NCBI RefSeq assembly: GCF_029168945.1 | Contig: NC_083605.1 | Coordinates: 4,781,280 to 4,845,279 of the forward strand | Length of the DNA: 64,000 nt | Direction of reading: 5' to 3' | Source of the DNA: Cannabis sativa | Lineage: Eukaryota; Streptophyta; Magnoliopsida; Rosales; Cannabaceae | Part shown: piece by piece, positions 1-12,400 of the stretch | Layout of the letters: every line of letters starts with the position of its first letter | Position numbering within the stretch: the stretch's first letter is position 1 | Notes under the pieces: generated by a model | Told to the model about the DNA's origin: nothing | Databases searched by the model: none | The model's input: only the letters and a program-made list of their open reading frames with translations | Position numbers and translations under genes: made by a program

Positions 1-89
1 TCACTACCAATCATTCATTTATGGATTATAAATAAAAACTCTTTACATATTAACAACACCATGAAACTGACTACTACTTTTTATTACAG

Positions 90-179
90 TATGCTTGCAG
101 GAAGGCTCTTGCTGACAACCAACCAAGGATTCGAGGAAGGTTTGCGAAAACCGAAGAATCTGATGGAAAGAGGCAATAA
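90..179 (+). CDS. CCT-domain protein, last exon (partial)
   Basis: The window opens in the last intron of a gene. An acceptor (TTATTACAG) ends at 89 and the open exon that follows encodes the C-terminal half of a CCT motif, beginning YACRKALADNQPRIRGRFAK, then an acidic tail and a TAA at 177-179. The CCT motif is a basic nuclear module of CONSTANS-like, PRR and CMF proteins, used for nuclear import and for binding NF-Y or DNA. The YACRK...RGRFAK spelling is closest to the CMF/ASML2/CIA2-like group rather than CONSTANS, but upstream exons (B-boxes or receiver domain) are outside the window, so the subfamily is not settled. Bases 180 to about 470 are its probable 3' UTR. Confidence 0.85.
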   Translation, partial: YACRKALADNQPRIRGRFAKTEESDGKRQ

Positions 180-524
180 CTTTGATTTTTACATAATAAG
201 ATTGAGAATCATCTTAGGAATAAAGTAGCTAGGTAGGTCCTGGTCCTGTGATGTTTCTCAATAAACCCCCTCATGATCATCCTCCTCCAAAATTCTGCAT
301 AGTAGTAGATATGTTTTATTGCTGTAATAACCTCCTCTGTTGACCAACTTTGGCCTTGTAGAGTTGTAAATAGGGTATAATTAATAATATGCTAAATAAA
401 AAGGGGAGACCAAAACAAAGCTGTACTTGTTCATATAATATGTTATGAAATGTAATATGTTGAGTTTTTTTTCCTACTTCTAAATCACTTTTGAAAAAAA
501 TAAAAAATAAATGATATTTAAGAT

Positions 525-897
525 ATTTTTTCTCTTGAAATTTGACACGTATTAAATCATGTTTTTTGAATTTTTTTAACTGTTAAAAGTTTTCTCTGAA
601 TTATTAAAATTGTTGGATTTAATGATTTTTTTTTAATTTTATTTAATTTTACTAATTTAGTGATTGTTTTGTATTAAATTATGCTCTTGAAATTTTAATA
701 TTTATTAAATTATGTACTTCAAATATTGACATGTACTAAATTATGCTTCTAAATTTTGATTCATATTAAATTTTTTTATTAAAATTGAATAAAAAATTTT
801 AAATTCAACAATCTCGATAATTTAAGAGAATTTTTAACGGTTAAAAAGACTAAAAAAATATAATTTAGTATATATTAAAGTTCGAGATGGAAAAAAA
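525..897. mobile_element. Decayed copy of a Mutator-like long-TIR MITE
   Basis: This AT-rich stretch reads like a worn version of the foldback element at 6142-6539: the left arm has an atgtattaaatcatg-type run, the middle has the 'agtgattgt...tattaaattatg' core, and the right arm is its inverted complement. Clear termini and a target-site duplication are no longer visible. The rest of 180-1660 shows only AT-rich DNA with no gene. Confidence 0.5.
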
Positions 898-1675
898 AAG
901 TTGAAGTAGAGTAGTAAAACTCCATGTCCATACCTCCAATTAATATTATTATGCTTCAAGTTTCAACCTCTGCCAAGAATATTCTTTGCTTTGTTGATTT
1001 GGTGTTATTTATTGGGGTTGTTTGATCCAAACTTGGAAGGAGAGCCTTGTAACCAAACAAGAGCCCCAAACACATGTCATATATTAATTAAGGAGAATTT
1101 TAGTTACACTCCATAAAAGTGAAAATACACCTCATTAAATTTTTTCTTTTATATAAAGTAAAATTTTCTTTAACCTACTCACTTTTTTTCTTTTCTTTTT
1201 TCACATTCTTCAAAAGTAAAAATATAATTAAAATATATTTTAAGTATAAGGAAAAGAATTAAATAAAAAAAAATATAAACATTATTAAAGTAAAAATAAA
1301 TATACAGTTTTTTGAAAGAGACACTAATCCAATTTTTGAAACAGTCAGTATATAGATTCAAAGTTATGATACTTGATATTACTATAGGTAAAAAGCTAGT
1401 TATTATTATTAGAATTCCAATAATTACATATTCAATTTAATTTATAGATGAATACGCAAGTGTGTTATGCTTGTTTGAGTAATAAGCATAAGATTCCCCA
1501 ATGAATAGTTAGAATTTTTTTAAAAATATATTATTCATTTAATAAGAAATAAAAAAGAATATTGAAAATTCAAGTAGTTGAAGCTTAGACTCCAATTTAA
1601 TTAGGCATGTAAGTTAAAATTAGATAGTTTATATATACTTTTTGGTAAGTTACAAAAGGTAGAGCCTAGAAAATG

Positions 1676-1888
1676 ATGGGGTCATCCATAGATGAATTAT
1701 TTGGTTACCATGCATTGAGATGCATTACAATTGGATTTTTGTGCATACAAGAGTATGTCATCGATCAACCAACCATGTCAGAAGTTGTTTTGATGTTGAG
1801 TAATGAAACAAAGCTTCCTAATCCAAAACAACCTGCATTTGTATTTAAGAGAAGTTCAACTTCAAATATGTACATTTTACATATATAA
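1676..1888 (+). pseudogene. Receptor-like kinase last-exon fragment
   Basis: The encoded peptide contains ALRCITIGFLCIQE, then a DQPTMSEVVLML stretch and a PKQPAF tail. This is the end of kinase subdomain XI and the C-terminal tail of S-domain (G-type lectin) or related receptor kinases. The usual DRP is DQP here. No upstream exons encoding the kinase N-lobe, catalytic loop or ectodomain are visible, and an in-frame stop lies just before 1673. It is therefore a broken gene relic, not a short gene. Function is not expected. Confidence 0.65.
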
Positions 1889-2314
1889 CAATTTCTTAAT
1901 CGTAATCTGCTTGTGCTAAGTAAATTTATGTTGCCAACCAATTTAGTTCAAAATTTCTAGTTGGCAGGCGATTGAATTTGTACAAAAAAATTAAGCTATA
2001 GTGTCACTCCACCAATCTGGAAGAATAATACGCCTAATCTTACCATGAAAATCGCTTGAAATTTCCTGCAAAGTGCAAAGTGACAGAGACAAATCAACCG
2101 TTGAGGCAGCGATTTCGCTCTTTGTTATTACCAATGGCCTGTTTCGAAAATGAAATGAAATGAAACTCAAATCATGATATCTAATATAAGATAATTAGAG
2201 CATCAACATACACAAAACAAGCAAAAGCAGAACAGGTTTACCTGGAGTTAAGGCAGCAAAATACTAAATTCAATCAGTTGATAATTTAACTCTAAATCCC
2301 ATCAGTCATATCAA
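1889..2314. other. Non-coding stretch, probable 3' UTR of the PPR gene
   Basis: No coding sequence is seen. The part nearest 2314 is the likely 3' UTR of the minus-strand PPR gene. Confidence 0.4.
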
Positions 2315-5063
2315 TTACCAGCAATCACCACAGGAGCAAATTCCATCCTGAAAGTTATGGAACCGGTTGATATCTCTGACAACAATCTCTCTCTTCACAA
2401 TCTTGGATATAGACTTCATTACAGCATGGCAATCAATGCATATCCGCAGATTTTTAATGATGCGTATAGGGCTCCCGGGTGGTGTTCTAATCAACCCAAA
2501 TGCTAGAGCTAATCTCTCGCTGTGTAACCACAAAAGGCGTTCTTTTTCATCCTCCTCCACTTGAAGTAGAATAGCCTTGCAATTAGGAACATATCCTGAT
2601 TTCCAGGTTTTTATGTTCAACCATTCAAGCATTCCTCTTATAAGTTTCATATCAGAATGAGAATTGTCTCCCACACAGAAATAATGAACCGCGCCTTGGT
2701 TTTCAATCCAGCTTAGGCCTAGTTCCTTCTTTACTCCTTTCTTTTTCATGTTTTTCCTAACAAAAGCCACATTATTCCACCTCTTTGCATTGGCATATAA
2801 GTTTGACAATAACACGTGTGTAGCATCATCATGGGGATCGATTTCAAGTATTCGCTCAGCAGATTGTTTTCCAAGTTCAACATCATTATGAATAACACAA
2901 GCCCCAAGCAGAGCACGCCAGAGCATAATGCTAGGGTCATATGGGATTTCCTCAATCAATTTCACAGCCTTATCAAGATGACCTAATCTTCCGAAAAGTC
3001 CAACCATGCATGTATAATGTTCTATGCACGGTTCAATCCCGTATTCTTGTGTCATGGAATTAAAATAAGCTTGTCCTTGCTCCAGTAGTCCTGCATTGCT
3101 ACATGCTGATAGAACACCGACAAAAGTCAACTTGCTCGGTTTACACTTTGTTTTCTGCATCATTTCAAACAGTTCTAGAGCCTCCACACCTAGGCCGTGC
3201 ATAGAATACCCTGAAATCATAGCATTCCATGATACTTCATCTTGTTTGTTTAATTTGTCAAACATCAATCGGGCATCTTTGATTCTTCCACATTTGGCAT
3301 ACATATCTATCAGAGAATTACCAACTGCAACATCCTTGTGGTGTAATGTTTTAATTGCCAAGGAATGAATCTGAAGTCCGGGATCCAAGGCTGATATACT
3401 AGCACACGCACGAAGAGTACTAGAGTATGTGACTCCCGTTGCTGGGATTTGTAACCTAAGCATTCTAGAAAATAAACTTAACGCCTTCTCGTCATCCCCT
3501 AGTTGCACAAATCCTACAATCATTGTATTCCAACTCACATCATTTATGTTCGGCGATTCAACAAATAGTTTCATAGAGTTATCTATCTCTCCACACTTAG
3601 CATAGACATCCATTAGTGCATTTGAAACAAACACATTTGTGTCGAGACAAACCTTGGTTACATGAGCATGAATTTGCTTCCCTAAAACTAAATTTCCTTT
3701 TGTAGAACATGCTTGAAGCACACTCGCATGTGCAAATTCATTGGGGGAAACTAAAGCTTGCCTCATCTTAAGGAACAAATCAATAGCCTCATCACACTGG
3801 TCCTTTTGAGCATATCTCGCAATCATGAAGCTCCAAGGTACCACGTCAGTTTTGGGCATTTCTTCGAATACCCGACAAGCATCACCTATGTCCCCTGACT
3901 TGGTGTAAAGGTCAAGCAAAGCAAGACCAACAAACTTATCGTCGTGATAATGTGATTTTATAACAAATGCATGCATACTTTGCCCTGCATCCAAGGCCTC
4001 AAGACCAACGTAGGCCTTAAGCAAGGAAGCAAAAGTAAAATTATTTGGTTTGAAACCAACTATCCTCATCCTAAAGAAAAGCTCCAGTGCATCTTCAAAA
4101 CACTCATTCTCAGTATAACAAGTAATCATACCAGTCCAAGATACCATATCCTTGAAAATTATCCCATTGAAAACATGGCTAGCAATATCAACGTGCCCGC
4201 AAATGGAGTAGGCATCAATTAGAGCAGTTGCAACAAAAGCATTAGAATTGTGCCCTAACTTCAAGATACAAGCATGGAGATTCCAACCAAGCTCAGCACG
4301 TCCCATCTTCACAAGCAACTTCAACATTGTAGTAAAAACAAACCCATTAAGCTCATGACCTTCTCTATGCAGCCTAACAAATAAGTTAATCCCCTCCACA
4401 AAATGCTGAGATTCCGATATACCTTGAATCAAAGTAACAAATGAAATAGTATTTAGTCTAGGCATTTCTTTGAACAGGTTGTGTGCATCAGAAAGTAAGT
4501 TTGATTTGACATACATGTTGAGAAGAATGTTATTAGCAAACAAGTCCAAACAACCGCCTCTTTTTAAAATTTCACAGTGAAGTCCCATTCCCCTTCTGGG
4601 TTTGCGATTTTCGATGCAGTCTTGAAGCATGTCAGCATATTTGAAAGAATCAAAACCAAAATCAGGCAACTCTAGAAGACTTCTGCTTTGTTGGGCCAAG
4701 CAAATAGCTTGGGAAGAAAACCCACAATGTAAGGAACTTGTCCAAATTCTTATACATGGGAAGTTTCTAATCAGCAACCTGCAAATATTTGTGAGAAAGT
4801 GAGGGAATAAACAAAACTATATGCCAAGTAAAAAATGAAAATATCATCCTACAAGATATCTAAACTCAGCCATAGAGAATTTCAAATTTCAATAAGCCTA
4901 AAGCACTAAAAAGTTTGTGGCTAAAAGTTTTAGCCACAATGAAAATAATGTTGTTCTACTTAAATTCAGTAAACAGAGCCAATTTTAATCCAAACTTGTT
5001 TTTTCATATAAATCATATCAAGGAAAGAAATACAAACAGTTTGATTCACCTTTCCCAACTCAT
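2315..5063 (-). CDS. Pentatricopeptide repeat protein, PLS class with DYW domain
   Basis: Organellar RNA-binding protein of the PLS-DYW class; members guide C-to-U editing of mitochondrial or plastid transcripts and the DYW domain is a cytidine deaminase fold. The main exon (2315-4778) encodes tandem P, L and S repeats (for example [30 protein letters not shown]), then E/E+ motifs and the DYW domain. The deaminase HSE and CIDCH zinc ligands are present and the protein ends CSCGDCW, so the last triplet is DCW rather than DYW. The main exon has no early ATG in frame. A preceding small exon (donor after 5050) supplies ATG at 5061-5063 and, spliced as 5050-5063 to 2315-4778, reads MSWER and continues in frame, giving 825 aa. 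It resembles the Arabidopsis At5g13230 type, from memory of that family. The splice start is inferred. Confidence 0.9.
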
Positions 5064-5861
5064 TCTGTCTTAGCTTGATGAACCCAGCCCCGTCGTTCCA
5101 CCTCGTGTAGCTAGTACCCTTGTCGCCTCCTTGAGCCACTGCAAGATCTTCGCTTTTAATATCACCTTTCAATAATGCCAGAGCCAAATACATTGGCAAG
5201 AGCATCATGATCGATTTAAGTTGAAAATATATAGTGATTGTTACCATTGACCCATTTAGCTAGGTTGGCACAATGCAATGAATATTAAACCATAATAGAA
5301 GTACCTACATAATAACAATAACTTAGTATCAGTGACCAATTCATGTGAGAGCAAGGTACATGAGTTCAAATCATCAGAATTCATTCAATAACCAATGCAA
5401 TGGTATCTTCAATATAGATGACCAACAAAAGAAAGATTAGTAAAACCATATCATTACAAATTGTCAAACAATATAGATATTAAAAGTGTAAAGTCATACT
5501 TAGTACTTGATAGAAATATTATGTAATGTTAATCTTAAGGTAAGCACCAAACTTAGTCACAGTACAAAAGCAAATTCCTTTTATTTCAAATTAATTGCAT
5601 GAACACTTAAGCTGAATGCTTATGATATATATTTTTACCTGTCTAGCAGAACAACCATAATAAGTATTAGAAACTTCAAAAGTACTATAAATTCTTTTGA
5701 AGCTCAAAACTGTGTCTAAGAACACAGGACAGTAAAATGGAGCAAAAACCTCAAATGTTATGTGCTAAGAAAGATATTGCTAGGAACCATGAAGTGATTT
5801 TAGAAATGGAAACAAAATGATACAAACAAAGATTTATTCTTTTCAAAAATCAGAATATTAC

Positions 5862-6060
5862 CTGTTCAAAACCAAAGGACAAGACTTGCCCACTGTAATC
5901 GCGATTGGAGACACTTGGACGCTGCCGGAGTTGCCGCGGATGGAAGCGACGGAGAGAGAGGTTTGGGCCGTGGATGGCCGGAGGTGGTGGTGCGGCCTTG
6001 GTCTGAACGGAGAAGAAGAAACGGTAAGGAGGGAGAGAAACGAGCGGAAGAGGAAGTGTA
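5862..6060 (-). other. Probable 5' UTR exon and transcription start region of the PPR gene
   Basis: On the minus strand this GC-richer block contains no ATG and ends in a good donor (GAACAG then GTAATA, junction at 5862). With the exon at 5050-5138 (acceptor CTTGCAG, donor GGGAAAG then GTGAAT) it makes a plausible spliced leader for the PPR gene. The transcription start is not fixed; the right limit is approximate. Between 5139 and 5861 only AT-rich intron-like DNA is seen. Confidence 0.5.
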
Positions 6061-6141
6061 AGAGAAAGAAAAAAAACCTATATTCTTATTTTATTTTATT
6101 TAAGGATATTTGTGGCTAAACCATTTTATTATTTGTAATTA

Positions 6142-6539
6142 GGCTAATTAGTATTTTTTTTCCCAGAATTTTAACATGTATTAAATTATTTTTTTTGAAT
6201 TTTTTTTGGCGGATAGAAATTCCCCCGAACTATTGAAATTATTAAATTTATGGACTTTTGTCTAATTTCATTCAATTTACTGTTTCAGTGATTGTTTATG
6301 TACTAAACCATGCTCTCCAGACTTTGATATCTACTAAATTATGTCCCTCAAACTTTGATATGTACTAAATTATGTCCGTTGAACTTTCATCCATGTTAGT
6401 ATTTTTTTACTAAAATTAGACAAAAGTCCTTAAATTTAACAATCTCAATAGTTCGAGGGGAATTTTTAACGGTCAAAAAAGTTCAGGGGGCACGATTTAG
6501 TACATGTCAAAGTTCGGGGGGAAAAATTACTAATTAGCC
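6142..6539. mobile_element. Mutator-like MITE with long terminal inverted repeats
   Basis: A 398-bp foldback element. It starts GGCTAATTAGTA and ends TACTAATTAGCC, and the arms stay complementary for well over 100 bp. A perfect 9-bp target-site duplication, TTGTAATTA, lies at 6133-6141 and 6540-6548, the size expected for Mutator-like elements. It sits about 80 bp upstream of the inferred start of the PPR leader. Related copies lie at 525-897 and 51209-51605. Confidence 0.85.
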
Positions 6540-6607
6540 TTGTAATTATTATACATATAATCCTAATAAAAAAATATTAATAAAAATATATTATTTATAA
6601 TTTTATT

Positions 6608-8580
6608 ACAGCAAGTGAATCATCAGAAGCCCACCATTTTCTTCAGTCCAAACACTGCCCAAAATGTCAAAAATACAATTTGTTCTTTAATGGGAATTGC
6701 TGAAGCTGGGGAGAATAGCTTTTATTTGGGTCTTCCCAACACTTTGGGCCGCAATAAGACGTCTATGCTTGGATTCTTGAAGGATAAAATGAGGAAAAGA
6801 ATTCAGAGCTGGGAAGGAAGGTTCTTGTCTAAAGTAGGGAAAGAGTTGCTAATTAAATCTGTGGCTCAATCATTACCAAGCTATGCCATGAATGTCTTCC
6901 TTCTACCTGTGGAAGCTTGTCCGGAAATGGAGCAAATGATGTGCAAATTCTGGTGGCAAGCTTCTGCAAAGAATAATAAAGGGATACATTGGAAGAGTTG
7001 GGAGAGATTAACAATTCACGAGTCTAAGGGTGGAATGGGGTTTAGAAATCTAATAGACTTTAATTTAAGCCTTCTTAGCAAGCAAGGTTGGCGCCTGTTA
7101 AGTCAGCCTGATTCCTTGGTGGGTCGTATTTTCAAAGCTCGTTATTATAAAAGTGGTAGTTTTCTATCAGGGGATTTGGGGTGTAATCCGAGCTTTGTGT
7201 GGCGTAGTATTATGGAAGCTCAGGACATGGTTCGGAGTGGGGTTAGGTGTCGTATTGGGGATGGTTCAACTGTAAACATTCTCTTGGACCCGTGGCTGCC
7301 TGACTATGATAATCCGAGAGTTTCCTCTTCTCATCCGGCGTGAGTAAATCAAACTGTAAATGTGTTAATGTCTTCTGAAGATGTTGCCTGGGATGTCGAC
7401 TTGGTTCGTGATTTGTTTAATGACAGGGATGCTAATTTAATTCTTAGTATTCCCTTATCTTTAAGTCGTAGAGTTGATGTATGGTTTTGGTGTTGGGAAA
7501 AAACAGGGCATTTTTCAGTTAAATCAACATATAAGCAGTTACAATTGTCAAAGAACGGGGAGTCTCAACAAAGTAATTCTGTGATTTGGAAGGGCATTTG
7601 GAAGTTGTATGTCCCTCCTAAAGTTAAAGATCTGGTATGGCGAGCGGCTTCGGATTGTCTTCCTACTAAAACTCGCTTACGGTCTAGGCATGTCCAAGTT
7701 GATAATGGTTGTCCAAGGTGTGCGAATCATGCTGAAACTCCTTACCATTGTTTGGTCGATTGTCCTTTTGCTAATAGCTGTTGGGAGCTTACTGGTTTGA
7801 AGAAAACTGTCCAAGTCGTGACTTCTTTTGCCGGTTGGTTGGAAGCCATGTTCCAGCAGTTGGATAAAGATCAGAGAGCTGATGTTGCAGTGCTTTGTTA
7901 GGCTGTATGGAAAACTAGAAATGATCTGGTTTGGTCGGACACTCAATCGACAGCGGCTTCTGTTGTTTTTTTGGCCAAGAACACACTCTCGAACTGGTGC
8001 AAAGCTCAGGACAGTTTGCTCGTTCCTACAACAGCTTTTCTAACAGAGGATGATGGGCATTCGGGTTGGTCCAAACCTGCTGCAGACACGATAAAAGTGA
8101 ACATTGATGTTGCAATTTTTTACAGCAATGGCACTTACAGTTTTGTTTGTGTGGCTAGGGATGCTAATGGTCATTTTGTAGAGGCTATAACCAGATGTCG
8201 GCAGGGATTGTGGCTCCTGAATTGGCGGAGGCAATGGGGGTTAGGGAGGCCTTAAGCTGGATAAAACAACAAGATTGGCAAGGAACGGTTGTTGAAACGG
8301 ATTGTCTATCTGTGGTTCAAGCAATTAGGAGTGATCTTCCTTTGTTGTCATATTTTGGAAGTATTATTTCTGATTGTAAAATGTTTTTAGAACAATTGCG
8401 TGATGTTTCTGTTATTTTTGTTAGACGGTCTGCAAATAGAGTTGCTCATGCGTTAGCTCGAGCATCCTATTTTGTCGCTGATCGTTTCTTTTGAGCAATG
8501 AGGTATCTACCGATTTGCTTTTTGTAATCATGAATGATTGCAGTTAAATAAAGTTAGATGATTTTATTCAAAAAAAAAAA
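6608..8580 (+). pseudogene. 5'-truncated LINE: end of RT, zinc-finger region, RNase H
   Basis: Remains of a plant L1-type LINE. Homology begins in the palm/thumb end of the reverse transcriptase (motifs such as YLGLPNTLGRNKTSM and SWEGRFLSKVGKELLIKSV), continues through the DUF4283/zf-RVT-type region with CPRCANHAETPYHCLVDCPF, and ends in an RNase H-like domain (NIDVAIF, ETDCLSVVQAI, RSANRVAHALARASY). Two in-frame stops (7341-7343 and 7899-7901) and a frameshift near 8190 break it. An A-rich tail at 8570-8580 marks the 3' end. The truncation point is where homology stops, about 6608. No target-site duplication was found. Confidence 0.85.
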
Positions 8581-8593
8581 TAAGAGATAATAG

Positions 8594-8707
8594 TTAGACC
8601 TCCCGGTCATTACAAAATAGGTTCCCCAAAAAGGATCCGTACATCTGGTGAGTAAACGCCCACTTAGCCACATTGTAGGCAACATAGTTACAATACAAGT
8701 CATCTCC
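8594..8707 (-). pseudogene. RNase H-like C-terminus fragment (LINE remnant)
   Basis: Read on the minus strand, this short stretch encodes an uninterrupted tail with VAYNVAKWAFTHQMYGS and a final NDREV followed by TAA. This is the C-terminal part of RNase H domains in another plant LINE lineage. Nothing coding continues upstream, so it is an isolated fragment lying directly against the poly-A end of the previous LINE. Confidence 0.6.
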
Positions 8708-9488
8708 TTCTATTATATGTTGTAATTTTATGAATGTTAGTTTTGGTTGTTAAGTATTAATTAAGCCTATTAGAGTATCTCTAATAGTTATTTTTTAAGA
8801 ATATCAAAAACTTCTATATTACTTAAAAATATATTATTTTATTTTATCTCATTTTTACGTTATTTTTGACACTTTTTATTCTAAAATAATTTAATAATAA
8901 GGATCTCAAAATATTATTAAAATATCTTATATTATTATTTAATATATATTAAATAAATAAATTTTCTTACTTGTGATAAAATAATAATAAAAAAATAAAA
9001 AGAGAACATGTAAAGGATTTTATGATATGGTATGGCATTCCTTTTCATTCCAATGGTAAACATCAATTAAAAAAATATTAAAAATACATTTATGTCATCA
9101 AGCATCCTTCGTAGCATCTCCAATCTTAAGTGACAGCTCAAAAATACATTGCGATATATTTCTTTAGTTTATTTAATACATAGTCTAATAATATGTCGCC
9201 ACGTGTTTTTGAGTTGACATTTAACGGCCAAAAAAAGTTACGACTGCAACAAAATCGTAAGATAAGATACTTTTACTACTATATTTTTTTATGAAAGTCA
9301 TATGTATAACAATTATGAATATTAAAGAGGTTTCGTCGCAAATGTTTCTTTTATTTTTAGTTAATTATTTATTTCGTTTAAAAATAAATAAATTCTTGTT
9401 TATAAATAATTTTTTTTAACTAATATTAAAAATAAAATTTTATTTATAAAAATACTGATTTACTTAAAAAAAAATAGGATTATTTTAT
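8708..9488. other. AT-rich intergenic DNA
   Basis: No gene is seen. Phrases such as TATCTCTAATAG near 8780 and GCATCTCCAAT near 9114 resemble ends of the Tourist-like MITE family found at 38672-39059, but they do not pair convincingly. Confidence 0.4.
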
Positions 9489-12400
9489 CAGAAGTGTTGA
9501 GGGGTGGTGGGTTCGAATGTAGTGGCTCAAGTCAGATCATTTTTTGATTCGTCTACTTTGCCGACTGATTTTAATTGTACTAATATTTCTCTCATTCCGA
9601 AGAAGAAGAATCTGCTTAATATGGGCGACCTTAGACCTATATCTCTATGTAATTCTATTATAAGGTGGTCTCTAAAGTTCTTGCGAATCGATTAAAATTT
9701 TATTTATCTTTGGATTATCTCAGATAACAAGATTGTATTTATTCTAAGCCGGTTGATCTTTAACAACATTATGGTTTCATTTGAAATTATGCACTATATC
9801 AAATGGAAGCGTAAAGGTGAGGAAAGCTTCATGGCACTCAAGCTTGATTTAAGTAAGCCTTATGATCGTATTGAGTGGGATTTTCTTAGCGCAATGATGC
9901 TTCGAATGGGTTTTGCCCAACTTTTTGTGGACCTCATTATTTCCACTCTTAATTCGGTTCAGTATACTGCTGTTCATGGTGGACGGCCTTTGGGGCCTAT
10001 TGTTCCTAGATATGGGCTTAGGCAAGATGATCCATTTTCACCTTATTTGTTCTAATTATTTGTTGAAGGCTTCTATTCTTTGATTCATTATTTATAAAGG
10101 TGTGGTGATCTGAAGGGCATTAAAGTGGCTAATGGCGCACATGTAGTTTCTCATATGTTGTTTGCAGATAGTAGTTACATTTATTATCGTGCTAATAATA
10201 AAGATGCAAATAATGTTCTGTGCTTGCTGAGTATTTTTGAAGAAGCTTCAGGTCAAAAGGTTAGTTTTTCAGCCATTTGTATTTTTCAGTTCTAATACTC
10301 CTCAAGGGACTCGAGATAGAATATGTCCTCTTTTAGGGATTGCTCATGTTGATGTTAATAGTGTGTATTTAGGATTGCCTTGTATTATGGGTAAGAATAA
10401 ATTTGCTATTTTAGCATTCTTTAAAGAGAAGATGCAAAATAAAATTCAGAGTTAGGAGGATCGCTTTTTATCCAAGGTTGGTAAGAAATTATGCTTAAGA
10501 CTGTGGCACAAGCATTGCCTGACTATGTTATGTCAGTATTTCCTTTGTTTGTGAAAATGTGTAGCCAGTTGGAACGTCTGATGTCCAAGTATTGGTGGAG
10601 TTTTGGCTCAAATAGTTCTCGTGGGATAAGCTAAATGAGTTAGAACCGATCGTGTAAACATAAAAGTACTGGTGGACTTGGATTTAGAAGTCTCTGTGGT
10701 TATAATCTTCCTTTGTTGGGTAAGCAAGGTTGATGACTCTTGATTAGTGACATCTCTCTTGTTAGTCGAATTTATAAGGCTAGATATAACTCTTGTGGTT
10801 CTTTTTTGAATGTCCAACTAGGCCATAATCCTAGTTTCATTTGGAAGAGCATTTTCGAATCTCAATCTCTAGTTAAGTCCAGTGCTCGTGTGCATGTGGG
10901 GTCGGGGCGCAGTATTGATATTCTTACGAACCCTTGGCTACCTGATCTTTCCTGTCCTTATCCAATCTTCACACCCTGGTATTAGGGCTGTACAAAAAAA
11001 TTTGTAAACCGCCTAAACCGAATAACCCGCCCAAACCGAACCGAAAAAATCGATAAAAATTACAAACCGAAATAACCCGAAAAAATTACAAACCGCCCAA
11101 TCTGTTAATTGGGCGGGTTGAAAATAGGTCCAACCCGCCCAATTAAACCGACCAACCCGACCAACCCGATTTTGCACTTTATTTTTTTTTAAAACTTTTT
11201 AGTTTTTATTATATATAATATAAATGATTAAATATATAATAATATAAAGTTATATACTTAATTATTAGTTTTAAAGTCATACATATGGTATTGTACTTTG
11301 GTGGAATGTGATATTTTTAATTTATTTTTAAAATTTTTGTTAATTTTGACTTTAAAACTAAAAAAAAAAAAAAAATTGGCCGGTTTGGGCGGGTTAACCC
11401 AACCAGACCGCCCAAACTGTTGGTCGGTTTATAGAATTTTTTTTTTTAAATTGGGCGGTTGCACTTAAATTTTAGCAACCCGAACTTTAGATTGGGTTAG
11501 AAAATATATAGGATAAACCGCCCAAACCGACCGATGTACAGCCCTACCTGGTATGGTTGATTTTACAGTACATTACTTAATGAAGATTGATTGCAAGGAA
11601 TGGGATGAGGAGGTTTTTGGTGATTTGTTTGAGGAGAAAGATCGTTACTTGATTTTTGGGATTCCATTGCAAATTGATATCGAGAGTGATAATTTGTTTT
11701 GGTCAAAAGAAATTTTTGGACTTTACTCTGTAAAAAGTGCTTAAAATATTCTTTAGGAACAAAATGGTAATTAGCATGTGTCTATGGAAGAAGATTCCTA
11801 GAAACACCTTCGAAAGCTTAAAGTTCCACCCAATGTTCATCATTTTTCATGGAAGGCCCTTACTGGATGTCTCCTTACTTGACAAAAACTTCACTCCAAG
11901 CATGTGTTTGTTGATCTTGATTGTTTATTTTGTCATCAGGCTATGTAATAAATTTATCATGTGTTATTGTCTTGTCCGTATGCTGAGTCTTGTTAGAATC
12001 GTTCAAGTTTGGATCGTGGAGGTCTCTTTCTTGTGGAGTTTACCAGCTGATTCCAGAACATTTTTTCTCGAGGTCAGTCGAATCTAGTTGAGGAAGTGGC
12101 CATTGTTGTTTGGTCATTTTGGAAGAGTCGCAATGATATTCTTTGGCACTCAAAAATAGTTTCAGCGTCGGTAATTATCTCATTAGCTCGCTTTATTCTT
12201 GATCAATGGAAGTTTGCTCAATCTAAAAAATTTGATCTACTTTTGTTTGTCCAAAATGCAAATAATAGTGGTGAGCGATGGACAAAACCAGATACTAATA
12301 AGATCAAGATTAATGTTGATGGGACTATTTTCAAAGTTGAGAACTCTTATGGGACTGGTCTTGTTGCTCGAGGATCGAATGGTCTCTTACTTGAAGCTTT

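Noticed and set aside
1179..1361. 60-codon open frame on the minus strand
   Set aside because: Phe/Tyr/Ile/Lys-rich translation of AT-rich DNA, no family resemblance.
2367..4222. Several plus-strand frames inside the PPR gene
   Set aside because: Shadows of the PPR coding strand.
5817..6119. 100-codon plus-strand frame with Arg/Glu-rich tail
   Set aside because: It is the complement of the PPR leader exon, which has proper splice sites on the minus strand.
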